A model generated the notes under the pieces. That model was not told the DNA's origin, ran no database searches, and worked only from the letters and a program-made list of their open reading frames with translations. A program made the translations under genes and the position numbers. This document shows, piece by piece, positions 13,455-21,971 of a stretch of DNA of 27,838 nucleotides (positions are counted from its first letter, which is position 1; every line of letters starts with the position of its first letter). Where the stretch lies: positions 1 through 27,838 of the IMG/VR virus record IMGVR_UViG_3300042895_002539, one strand, 5' to 3'. Origin of the DNA: a virus.

Positions 13455-15221
13455 TTAGTAAATTAATTTTTTAGTATTTTCGTGAAACATGTAACCCTCC
13501 GACTTAACCTTATCTATTCTATAGTTTAATACTTGACCTTCGTCTCCTATTAATCTATATGTAGTATCGTCACCCTCTATGTTAAATTCTATAACAAGAG
13601 ATTTTTTAACTCCGTAACAAGGATCCGGTATAACACGACCCATGGTATCCATAGCCACAATAATGCCGCTAACTCCTTTGCCTTCGTTATTATTTATATT
13701 CTCTTGCACAAATTCTGTGAAATCCACCTCGTTAGTTTCCGTAGGTCTATTTCTATCGTGTTCGTTTTCAGGCTCCATTAAAGTCATAAACTTAGCGGAT
13801 TTTAAAATCATTCTTTTATCTGCTAAAGAATTAGGATTTTTATATGATGCTTCTGGAATAGAAGTAAATTTATCCCTCCATCCAAATCTTTCGTAAAATT
13901 GATAGCACGTATAATCCACTCTAAACATATTGATCCATGCTTCACTAGACCATCTATCGTATGTACTTTCGTAAGGATATGGATTGTGTCTTAAGTAATG
14001 CGAGTTAGCCCACCAAAAATTACCACTAGGCCAACCTCTACCAAAACTATCTGATACATTACATTGATCGTATACTTTTAATTTTTCCAAGCAATTTTTA
14101 TAGTTATCAATCATATAGTACTTGAGCATTTCTATGAATGACGCATCGCCAATCCTCTTCCATTCGGAATGTTCGTTGGTATCAGTAGGTACATTAGTAA
14201 CTCCTTTACTATGGAAGTACATAATAAGTCCATCACTTTTTTGAGACTCTATCCATGCTTTTACAATACCGTAATGTTCGAATCTATTATCGTAAGCTTT
14301 AGTAAAATGAACTTTATCATGGCCTTCAAATACTTCTAATATTTTATTGTAGCTTTCTTCGTCTTCTCTAAATTCTAATGAGCATACTACGTGCATTTCA
14401 TCAAGATCATTGTACAAGCCTGATTCTTTAATGCGCTCTAAATCTTTTTTGGCTAAGTTGATAAAGTCTCCTTTGCAGTAAATAAAGTAGATAACTTTAA
14501 TTTTTTTCGTCTTATCAAATTCTCCATATTTGGCTTCGTAGATTTTATCTATGTCCCTATTTTTACTGTAAGCGTATGCGTAGGCATGGAATATAAAACT
14601 ATTGGGACCGTATCTGTGACTATTAAAAACGTTTCTATCTAATATTTTTATGCGATCTTTTAAAGACAGATCTTTTTTAAACATTACGGCTAAACAAGTT
14701 TGTTCGTGCCATAAAGAAGACTTAAATATATATCTCATTTCAGGCACATGCATTCCACCTGCCCAGTTCATTAGATCGTTAGCTTCCTGACCAGAGGTAT
14801 CCAATCTAGCTTCCCACCACTTCGATAAAAATTCTTTGGACCAATCATTATTTTTAATTAAAATAACTCCAGTGTTTGCAATGCTGTGTGCGCCTACATC
14901 ATCAGCCAAAATTAAATCGTAGGCATCGTCTACATATTTTTCTATTCTCTCTGATATGTTGCAAAATAATGCATCGATGTCCAAGAACAAGTACCAATCA
15001 TAATCTGGTTTTTCATTGATAACTTCATTCAATAGGTTTACTTTGTACCACTGAATGGACATTTCTTCTTTATTGCAAAATATTTTTATCTTATCGTTAT
15101 CTTTTTCTATGTGATAATCGTAACCATTCTTATCACAATATTGTTTATTTAATTGTTCTGAAAACGGAGCGTATTCTAAATTATCTGTATAGTATTGTAC
15201 TACTAAAATTTTCTTTTTCAT
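13455..15221 (-). CDS. GT34-like glycosyltransferase with a second GT-type domain
   Basis: A 588-residue protein. Residues 1-235 resemble the GT34 (galactosyltransferase GMA12/MNN10) family: KILVVQYYTDN (4-14), YDWYLFLDIDALF (74-86) with DID at 81-83 as the metal/UDP-sugar DxD motif, and SIANTGVILIKNNDW (113-127). Residues about 240-470 form a second domain of a type often found with glycosyltransferases. It has YFHSKGVTN (335-343), SEWKRI (352-357) and SGNFWWANSHYLR (399-411), which recalls proteins annotated as sugar transferases in polysaccharide loci. The C-terminal ~100 residues are a separate segment. The start is one base from the upstream stop (TAATATG). It probably extends the glycan begun by the GT60-like enzymes upstream. 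Confidence 0.65.
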   Translation of the reverse strand: MKKKILVVQYYTDNLEYAPFSEQLNKQYCDKNGYDYHIEKDNDKIKIFCNKEEMSIQWYKVNLLNEVINEKPDYDWYLFLDIDALFCNISERIEKYVDDAYDLILADDVGAHSIANTGVILIKNNDWSKEFLSKWWEARLDTSGQEANDLMNWAGGMHVPEMRYIFKSSLWHEQTCLAVMFKKDLSLKDRIKILDRNVFNSHRYGPNSFIFHAYAYAYSKNRDIDKIYEAKYGEFDKTKKIKVIYFIYCKGDFINLAKKDLERIKESGLYNDLDEMHVVCSLEFREDEESYNKILEVFEGHDKVHFTKAYDNRFEHYGIVKAWIESQKSDGLIMYFHSKGVTNVPTDTNEHSEWKRIGDASFIEMLKYYMIDNYKNCLEKLKVYDQCNVSDSFGRGWPSGNFWWANSHYLRHNPYPYESTYDRWSSEAWINMFRVDYTCYQFYERFGWRDKFTSIPEASYKNPNSLADKRMILKSAKFMTLMEPENEHDRNRPTETNEVDFTEFVQENINNNEGKGVSGIIVAMDTMGRVIPDPCYGVKKSLVIEFNIEGDDTTYRLIGDEGQVLNYRIDKVKSEGYMFHENTKKLIY

Positions 15222-15222
15222 A

Positions 15223-16302
15223 TTAACATACGGTATAAGCTACACTAGGCCACTGATTTCTTTTTCTCATGCAGCCAATAAGTTCTTCGTTTATTTTTAA
15301 AAATTCCTCTAATGTTTTTGCTGGAAGTAAATTGACTCCTTTTCCATTACAATCCGGATCAAAGTGCCATGGCGGTCCCCAAAATCTATCTTGGAAAAAT
15401 ACTCTTAATTGATACAAGCGTCCTGGAAAATGGGATAACTCAATATCGTTTATTTGACTTGTTAAAGCCAAAGGAATAACATCGCATAACATATAATTAC
15501 CGCATCTATTAACATCGTACAATCTTGGCTGTTCTAAAAACAATTTATAGATATCGTTATAAGAATTAAAGAATCTATCTAAAGTTTCTACATTTTCAAA
15601 ATTGTAATATCTAATGCAACCTTCCAAAGTGGCCAATTCTTGCAATATATTCCAACGATCTAATTCGCCTCTCTCTTCATAGTACTTGTAAGTTACCGCA
15701 GAACAAGCCTGTAAAACTTTTGTGCTATCTGTAGATCCTATAGTTTTACCGTAGATAAATTCCATTTTTTGTTGATCGTCCACTTGACAAAATTTGATAA
15801 CTTCGTAACCAGATCCTCTAATGGAATTAACTTTAGTATCGAACACACTCCAATACTCTTCTTCTGATATCGCTCCTGAAACTAATCTATTGTAAGGTAT
15901 TTCTACGTCGCTATCTATAAAAAGAGATTTATTAATTCCTAGTTTAGATATATTTTTAAGATTATATCTTTGAAGTCCATAACTAGGCAGCAATTTTTTT
16001 TCGTCGCTATTGTATCTTAGTTGTTTAGCATATTCGTAGTCGTCGATCTTTTCCTCAGGAAGAGGTTCGAATGTTTTACTAAATTCGTCGTCTTTTCTTA
16101 AATCCTCTATATCCACCACATCTATAATCATATCTCTCATAGATTGATCAAGACCAACAAAGTCGTTTACGTGATCAGTCAATACTACGTATTTCATCAA
16201 TGGATTATAGCCCGACTTCAAAGCCTCTTCTATTTGAAATTTAATTCTATTTCTATAAGTAGGACCAAATCCCCAAGTCGATATAATGATATCTTTATTC
16301 AT
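15223..16302 (-). CDS. Putative glycosyltransferase with DxD motif
   Basis: A 359-residue protein with GT-A-like features: an N-terminal KDIIISTWGFGPTYRNRI (3-20) start, KYVVLTDHVND (37-47) typical of a second strand, KSLFIDSDVEIPYNRL (125-140) with D130-S-D132 as the DxD motif, and a C-terminal HFDPDCNGKGVN. It does not give a clear family assignment. Its position within an unbroken row of glycosyltransferase genes (TAATATG junctions) supports a sugar transferase role. The nucleotide sugar is not identifiable. Confidence 0.55.
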   Translation of the reverse strand: MNKDIIISTWGFGPTYRNRIKFQIEEALKSGYNPLMKYVVLTDHVNDFVGLDQSMRDMIIDVVDIEDLRKDDEFSKTFEPLPEEKIDDYEYAKQLRYNSDEKKLLPSYGLQRYNLKNISKLGINKSLFIDSDVEIPYNRLVSGAISEEEYWSVFDTKVNSIRGSGYEVIKFCQVDDQQKMEFIYGKTIGSTDSTKVLQACSAVTYKYYEERGELDRWNILQELATLEGCIRYYNFENVETLDRFFNSYNDIYKLFLEQPRLYDVNRCGNYMLCDVIPLALTSQINDIELSHFPGRLYQLRVFFQDRFWGPPWHFDPDCNGKGVNLLPAKTLEEFLKINEELIGCMRKRNQWPSVAYTVC

Positions 16303-16303
16303 A

Positions 16304-17572
16304 TTAAATTTGATGTTCTACCCTTTCGCACCAACCTCTTTCGTTGCTATACGCCCAAAAAACAACTCTTTTTGGATCTTTATCCGTTAAGAAAAATTCT
16401 TCGTAATGTATTTGTTGACCTTTATGCATAAAGTTTTCTAATTCAAAACCTGTTATGTATTTTTGATTCAATGCTTCACCGTTCTCATCATCAAAAGCAA
16501 TCAAAATATGATTATAATCCGCGCCAGGCAAATCGTGTCTGTGTACAGTTACTAAATGATAAAAAGATTTCATGAAAGATTGTTCCCATAAATCATTGTC
16601 TTCTATCAGAGGATTTGGAGGATAGTTATTATCTAATGTATACTTCTGAACCGCTCTCTTTTTAAAGTTAAAACCTGCGTACTTTTCGTAATCTCTTAAG
16701 GTTCTAACTGTTCCTAAATCGTATCCCGTTAAATCTATATTAGGATCTTCCTCTGTTCTTAATAGTACTCTAATCTTCTTTCTTGCTAAGTCTTGTTTAT
16801 TGAACCAATCCACGCCTAACTTATGATCGTCATCCCATTTCAACATGCCTGCTCGCTCTTCTCTCATTGTAGAATGCCAAACAACTAATTTGTGAGGATG
16901 GAATAAATCGTATCCGTGAGTGTAAGATCTAACAGTTAGGTTTAATTCTTCTCCACTAAAGTAAATGTCTGGATCGTGCCTAATCTCCTTTGCCCATTCA
17001 GCTCTTGCAAAACAGAAGTGACCTGACAAGAATCTACTCATTGGTGGTTCTGTCATGTCTTGCCAACCGTGTAATAGTCCTGGTCTAATGAATATTGTTC
17101 CGTGAGGGTAGAAACATGCAAAGGTCTGCTGCCATGGCTCCATAGTGCGTCCTTCTGGATCGTTAAACGGAGTATACAATGGCAAATAAGCCGCTAGGAT
17201 TGGTTTGTAGCCTTGAGCTTCTAAACCGCTATGCATTTCGATTAGGGTCTCGTCCCAATTCTTTGCGAATCTGTGATGCGAGTCCAATTGTAATATATAA
17301 TCTTGGTTGGTTAAAAGCTTTTCGTTAATTTGAGCCCTTGCCCAAGGTAAACCTTTTGCTTCTTTGTACGGAACTTCTAGAACATGAAAACGTTTGTCAC
17401 CTTCGAATTCTGTCAAATCGTCGAATCCATCTGTTTCACAATATTGCTTACAAATACCAAAGTGAATGCGCTTTGGGTATTTAGCATTTTCCAATGCATT
17501 TTTTATGGTTGGTACCAATTCCGGATCTCGGTAAGCTGGTAAGTGTACAAATATAGTTGATTTTTTACTCAT
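16304..17572 (-). CDS. GT60-like polypeptide GlcNAc-transferase homologue
   Basis: A 422-residue protein matching the GlcNAc-transferase family PF11397 (CAZy GT60). The marks are TIFVHLPAYRDPELVPTI (6-23), IHFGICKQY (36-44), GLPWARAQI (74-82), DYILQLDSHHRFAKNWD (91-107) with Asp-Ser-His in the place of a DxD motif, FLSGHFCFA (181-189), and YFSGEELNLTVRSYTHGYDLFHP (204-226) with conserved Glu208-Glu209. Eukaryotic GT60 enzymes put alpha-GlcNAc on hydroxyproline of Skp1 or on Thr of mucin-type proteins. A paralogue lies directly upstream, with an 8-base overlap. The repeat protein at 18882-21941 is a possible acceptor. The C-terminal ~100 residues resemble no known module. Confidence 0.8.
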   Translation of the reverse strand: MSKKSTIFVHLPAYRDPELVPTIKNALENAKYPKRIHFGICKQYCETDGFDDLTEFEGDKRFHVLEVPYKEAKGLPWARAQINEKLLTNQDYILQLDSHHRFAKNWDETLIEMHSGLEAQGYKPILAAYLPLYTPFNDPEGRTMEPWQQTFACFYPHGTIFIRPGLLHGWQDMTEPPMSRFLSGHFCFARAEWAKEIRHDPDIYFSGEELNLTVRSYTHGYDLFHPHKLVVWHSTMREERAGMLKWDDDHKLGVDWFNKQDLARKKIRVLLRTEEDPNIDLTGYDLGTVRTLRDYEKYAGFNFKKRAVQKYTLDNNYPPNPLIEDNDLWEQSFMKSFYHLVTVHRHDLPGADYNHILIAFDDENGEALNQKYITGFELENFMHKGQQIHYEEFFLTDKDPKRVVFWAYSNERGWCERVEHQI

Positions 17573-18830
17573 AATTTATTTTTTGTTCTATTCTTTCCAA
17601 CCAATCTTTTGTTTTAGAATGTGGCCAAACTCTCCAAGAATAAGGTTTCTCTGAATTTTCAAATTCTCTCCAAATGTGAATAAATTTATCTTCTGGATCG
17701 GAATTCATTAAGCTCTTTATTTCTACTTCAGATATGTCTTCTCTATATAAATCTTCTCCATTTTCCTTTAAAAAAGACACTGCAAAATTATCGTAATCGG
17801 TTTCTATTAAAGATCCTTTGTAAATGTCAATACAGTGTTTTTGTTTGAATGCTAACCCCGATTCATAATCTCCTTTTAACGGCGGAAATTTATTATTTAA
17901 AGTTTCTTGATGAATTTGTCTCGTGCTAAATTTTAAACCTGCATAAGCTTCGAACTCGTAAAGCTGTCTTACTTTACCAAAACCGTACTGGCCCATCACA
18001 GCATTTCTTTGACAAGGCGCGCAACCTGGGTCCATTCCAAAAAGTTTTCTAAATCTTGTATAAGACTCGTCGTCCTTTTGTTTCCAATCTTGACTGTCGT
18101 CCCAATGTTTTTTCTTTCCAGATCTAGTGTATTCGTGCCAAACTATGGGTTTGTGAGGAGAAAACAAGTCGTATCCGTAAGTAAAGGCTCTTGCCGCTAA
18201 AGAGCTTTCTTCTCCATGAAAGTATAAGTGAGGGTCGTAAGGGACTTCTACAGCGAAGCTTCCCAAAGTAAAAATAAAGTGAGCAGAAATAAATCTAGCT
18301 CTAAAAGGTTCCGTTAATCCTTGCCAATTGTCTATGTGATGAGGTCTTAGAAATATTGCGCCAGCTGGCATGAATCTATCTATATTCAATCCCCAAACTT
18401 CATTAACTCTACCGTTAGGATCGTTTTCAGGAAAGTATCCAGGAATATATGCAGACAGTACTGGTTTTTTGTGACCTTTACACCTTAGATAATTTAACCA
18501 ATCTTTTAGTGTTGCGTCCCAGTTCTTTGAAAATCTGTGATGGGAATCTAATTGGAAATAGTAATCTTCTCCGTTGTAATACTTTTGTATTTCGCTTCTC
18601 ATCCAACAAACACCTTTAGCGTCTTTGTAATCGACGTCTATTATGGTGAATCTTGGATCGTATTCGTATTTTTCCAAAGTGTCCCAAGCGTCTTCTTTGG
18701 AGCGCTGCCACCCTATACATATGTGAAGATCCTCAGGATTCTTTGCGTTAGAGAGTAGGTCTTCTAGTGTGGGTAGTAGTTCGGGGTCTCTATAAGAAGC
18801 AATTGAGATAAAAATTTTACTGTTTTTCAT
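17565..18830 (-). CDS. GT60-like GlcNAc-transferase homologue, second copy
   Basis: A 421-residue protein collinear with the product of 16304-17572. It has IFISIASYRDPELLPTL (6-22), ICIGWQRS (37-44), GVCWMRSEI (73-81), DYYFQLDSHHRFSKNWD (89-105), FISAHFIF (about 180-187) and YFHGEESSLAARAFTYGYDLFSP (about 204-226). The same catalytic positions are kept, but the nucleotide sequence differs strongly, so this is an old duplication. Two copies suggest separate acceptor sites or sequential sugar additions. A Shine-Dalgarno-like AGAAAGG lies 6 nt before the start, rare in this window, and may mark the first gene of a transcript of glycosyltransferases. Confidence 0.8.
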   Translation of the reverse strand: MKNSKIFISIASYRDPELLPTLEDLLSNAKNPEDLHICIGWQRSKEDAWDTLEKYEYDPRFTIIDVDYKDAKGVCWMRSEIQKYYNGEDYYFQLDSHHRFSKNWDATLKDWLNYLRCKGHKKPVLSAYIPGYFPENDPNGRVNEVWGLNIDRFMPAGAIFLRPHHIDNWQGLTEPFRARFISAHFIFTLGSFAVEVPYDPHLYFHGEESSLAARAFTYGYDLFSPHKPIVWHEYTRSGKKKHWDDSQDWKQKDDESYTRFRKLFGMDPGCAPCQRNAVMGQYGFGKVRQLYEFEAYAGLKFSTRQIHQETLNNKFPPLKGDYESGLAFKQKHCIDIYKGSLIETDYDNFAVSFLKENGEDLYREDISEVEIKSLMNSDPEDKFIHIWREFENSEKPYSWRVWPHSKTKDWLERIEQKINYE

Positions 18831-18881
18831 AACGTACCTTTCTGTAATATAACTAATTTACTTTATTTTTTCAAATTTAAT

Positions 18882-21800
18882 TTAAGGACATGTTGTAACT
18901 GGAGTAGTTGCAGTACCTTGAACGTAATTTTGTGTTGCTGAATAAGTCGGTGTTAAAGAAGCTATATCAAATGTTGATGTATATTCTCCTATATCTGCTC
19001 CACCAAAAGTAATCCCTCCACTACAACTAGTTCCACTGTATATAATTACTGAATCATTTATTGTGTTAAATAGATCTCCGGTCCATAGGAATTGAACTGT
19101 AACATTTGTATCAACATTAACATTACCAGTAGTCCAAGCATATACTGTTATGTCACCGTTTCCATCTGCAGTTGTTTGTGTTCCTATATTAATAGTTACA
19201 GGAGTAGGACATGCTGTATAGTTGTTTATTGTACTACCATCTAAATCGAATGAATATCCATCTTTGAAGAAATATCCTCCATTATTATCCCATAAATCAT
19301 TACTATAACTATTAGCATACAATGTTGTACCAGCTCCAAAAGTACCATCATAATAAACAGTGGCAGCTATACCACCTGTTCCTGTTGTGCAAGCGGAAGC
19401 TGATGACGCAAATCCTACTGGGTTATTTGTTTCACCGCCGGAATAACTATCAAAGTATATAGTTGCAGAGTTTGCATGATTTGGTCTACAAACTGGTTCT
19501 GGAGCGAAAGTGCCGTTATTTATAGCGCCAAATACCTTATAAGTAATGCCTGGTAATGGAGTGAAAATATAACTATGTGTAGTTCCGTTTGGAGTAGATG
19601 GATTAATAAAAAGACCGCTGCCAGCTGTTATACCTGTTGATGTATTAGTTATAGAAAGAGTTAAGTAAGCACCTGTTAACGCTCCCCAATTTGAAATAGT
19701 TGAAAAATAGGTCATTGTAACTGTATGAGATGTATTAGCAGTTACACTATAATTAGTTGATTGTATCTGCCATGCTCCAAGACCACGACATCCTACAGTT
19801 GTAGATCCTTGATTTATAAATGTATCAGTAGAGAATATAGCTCCGTTACTATCAAGTTGAGTTTGACCTGGTACATATACTCCTGTCATATTACTGGAAT
19901 CGGTATTAGAATCGTAGTTTTGATGGTATAATTGTATAGTGGCCGGTATTGGAGAAGGCGTCGGTGTTATACTAGGAGTTACTGTAGAAGAGGGAGTAAC
20001 TGTAACAGACGGAGTAACTGTAACAGACGGAGTAATACTGGCGCTTGGAGTTATACTTGCTGATGGTGTAATACTAGCCGATGGTGTAATACTAGCTGAC
20101 GGCGTTATTGATGGCGTTCTTGTAACTGAAGGCGTAATGGTAACACTTGGAGTTATCGTAACACTAGGAGTAATACTAGCGCTTGGAGTAATAGAAGGCG
20201 TAACGGTAACTGATGGAGTTCTAGTTACAGAAGGAGTAACTGTAACAGAAGGAGTTATACTTGCACTTGGAGTAATACTTGCTGAAGGAGTTATACTAGG
20301 CGTTCTTGTAACCGAAGGTGTAACGGTAACTGATGGGGTTCTAGTTACAGAAGGAGTTATTGTTACTGACGGTGTTATCGAAGGCGTCCTTGTAACAGAC
20401 GGAGTAATTGTTGCCGAAGGAGTTTGACTTGGAATCGTTCCGCAAATTCCTCCTAATATATAAGCGCCTCCAGTAGGAACAGATCTAGAACATACTGGTC
20501 CGTAAGATGCTCCACCTATAACCTGTTGATTTTGTAAAACTCCAGTAGTACAATCATACCACGAATAAGTGGTAGTTGTAGAAGGAGTTAATGTATAGTT
20601 GTAGCAAGCAAAAGGCGTAGTTGTAACGCTAGGAGTGATTGTTACGCTAGGAGTAATAGTCGCAGATGGAGTAACTGTTACGCTAGGAGTAATAGACGGT
20701 GTTACAGTAACCGAAGGAGTAATACTTGCAGAAGGCGTAATTGTAACCGAAGGAGTAATACTTGCAGAAGGCGTAATGCTAGCTGACGGTGTTATAGAAG
20801 GTGTTCTGGTAACGGATGGAGTTACGGTTACACTTGGAGTTTTGCTAACAGACGGAGTAATACTTGAAGACGGTGTAACTGAAGAGGTTACCGTTACGCT
20901 TGGAGTAATACTTGGCGATGGCGTTATACTAGCGGAAGGCGTAACAGAAGATGTAACTGTAACTGAAGGCGTAACCGTAACTGATGGTGTTATTGATGCG
21001 CTTGGTGTAATGGAAGCACTTGGTGTAATCGAAGGCGTCTTAGTAATTGACGGAGTCACTGTCACGCTAGGAGTAACGCTTGCGCTAGGCGTTATAGAAG
21101 GCGTAACGGTTACAGACGGTGTTACAGTAACTGATGGGGTTACAGTTACACTAGGAGTTACGCTTGATGATGGTGTTATACTAGCCGATGGTGTAATAGA
21201 TGCACTAGGCGTTATTGAAGGGCTAGGAGTAATACTAGCGCTAGGTGTTATAGAAGACGTTACTGTAACGGAAGGCGTAACTGTAACAGAAGGCGTAACT
21301 GTAACAGATGGAGTAACTGTAACCGAAGGCGTAATACTCGCAGATGGAGTAATAGACGGAGTAACAGTAACTGAAGGAGTAACGGTAACCGAAGGCGTAA
21401 CTGTTTCTGAAGGAGTAACAGTAACAGAAGGCGTTACCGAAGGAGTAACAGTAACTGAAGGAGTAACAGTAACACTAGGAGTAACAGTCACACTAGGAGT
21501 AACAGTAACACTAGGAGTTATTGATGAACTAGGTGTAATTGTAACAGAAGGAGTAATACTCGGTGTAACTGTAACGGATGGAGTTACGGTAACAGAAGGC
21601 GTAACCGTAACCGAAGGTGTAGCTGTAGGCGTAATAGTAACCGAAGGAGTAATAGTAACACTAGGAGTTACTGTAACTGAAGGCGTAACACTTGGAGTAG
21701 GAGAAGGACTTTGAGGAACTAAAAATACCTCTACAAAATTAGTATTTGCAAAAGGATTCAAATTTTCTAATACAACTCTAATAGTAAAAGCATTTATATC

Positions 21801-21941
21801 CACCGTATATCCAGAAATTAAATCAGCTAAAGATACATCAGACGCTACTAAAACCATTGGATTAACCAGGTCTAAATCGTAGTATACATTAAATGGACCT
21901 ACTGCATCCCCATAATTCGTAAGTTGTATTGTTACTAGCAT
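18882..21941 (-). CDS. Mucin-like Thr/Ser/Pro-repeat virion protein
   Basis: A 1019-residue protein in five parts: a beta-rich N-terminal domain (1-77); a repeat block of about 365 residues built from hexapeptides such as SVTVTP, SASITP and SVTRTP; a Cys-containing insert of about 60 residues (CYNYTL..., CTTGVLQNQ...); a second repeat block of about 160 residues; and a C-terminal region of about 350 residues with Cys pairs (SACTTGTGG..., YTACPTP..., TSCSGG...). The C-terminus looks like a phage adhesion or receptor-binding part, and the N-terminus would attach it to the virion. The Thr and Ser every 2-3 residues and the lack of charged residues are typical of heavily O-glycosylated stalks. 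It is followed by two GT60-like genes. No signal peptide or membrane segment is seen. Confidence 0.75.
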   Translation of the reverse strand: MLVTIQLTNYGDAVGPFNVYYDLDLVNPMVLVASDVSLADLISGYTVDINAFTIRVVLENLNPFANTNFVEVFLVPQSPSPTPSVTPSVTVTPSVTITPSVTITPTATPSVTVTPSVTVTPSVTVTPSITPSVTITPSSSITPSVTVTPSVTVTPSVTVTPSVTVTPSVTPSVTVTPSETVTPSVTVTPSVTVTPSITPSASITPSVTVTPSVTVTPSVTVTPSVTVTSSITPSASITPSPSITPSASITPSASITPSSSVTPSVTVTPSVTVTPSVTVTPSITPSASVTPSVTVTPSITKTPSITPSASITPSASITPSVTVTPSVTVTSSVTPSASITPSPSITPSVTVTSSVTPSSSITPSVSKTPSVTVTPSVTRTPSITPSASITPSASITPSVTITPSASITPSVTVTPSITPSVTVTPSATITPSVTITPSVTTTPFACYNYTLTPSTTTTYSWYDCTTGVLQNQQVIGGASYGPVCSRSVPTGGAYILGGICGTIPSQTPSATITPSVTRTPSITPSVTITPSVTRTPSVTVTPSVTRTPSITPSASITPSASITPSVTVTPSVTRTPSVTVTPSITPSASITPSVTITPSVTITPSVTRTPSITPSASITPSASITPSASITPSASITPSVTVTPSVTVTPSSTVTPSITPTPSPIPATIQLYHQNYDSNTDSSNMTGVYVPGQTQLDSNGAIFSTDTFINQGSTTVGCRGLGAWQIQSTNYSVTANTSHTVTMTYFSTISNWGALTGAYLTLSITNTSTGITAGSGLFINPSTPNGTTHSYIFTPLPGITYKVFGAINNGTFAPEPVCRPNHANSATIYFDSYSGGETNNPVGFASSASACTTGTGGIAATVYYDGTFGAGTTLYANSYSNDLWDNNGGYFFKDGYSFDLDGSTINNYTACPTPVTINIGTQTTADGNGDITVYAWTTGNVNVDTNVTVQFLWTGDLFNTINDSVIIYSGTSCSGGITFGGADIGEYTSTFDIASLTPTYSATQNYVQGTATTPVTTCP
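19945..20432 (-). repeat. TPS-repeat block 2
   Basis: About 490 bases of imperfect 18-bp (six-codon) repeats encoding x-T-P-S-(V/A/S)-(T/S). Wobble positions differ between copies. Variants with Arg (VTRTP) are concentrated here. Confidence 0.9.
20613..21712 (-). repeat. TPS-repeat block 1
   Basis: About 1100 bases of six-codon repeats encoding (S/A)-(V/I)-T-(V/I/K/R)-T-P-like units with no charged residues except occasional Lys/Arg. The protein units are far more alike than their codons, since Gly/Val-codon wobble bases on the plus strand vary between copies. Confidence 0.95.
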
Positions 21942-21971
21942 GTCTATTTAATAATTATATCTTTTTAGTTT

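Noticed and set aside
19939-20427. Second plus-strand repeat ORF
   Set aside because: Same antisense effect of the second TPS-repeat block.
20635-21714. Long plus-strand ORF encoding GVTVTEGV-type repeats
   Set aside because: It is the mirror of the TPS-coding repeat. The six-codon periodicity leaves the opposite strand free of stops; direction and neighbours support only the minus gene.
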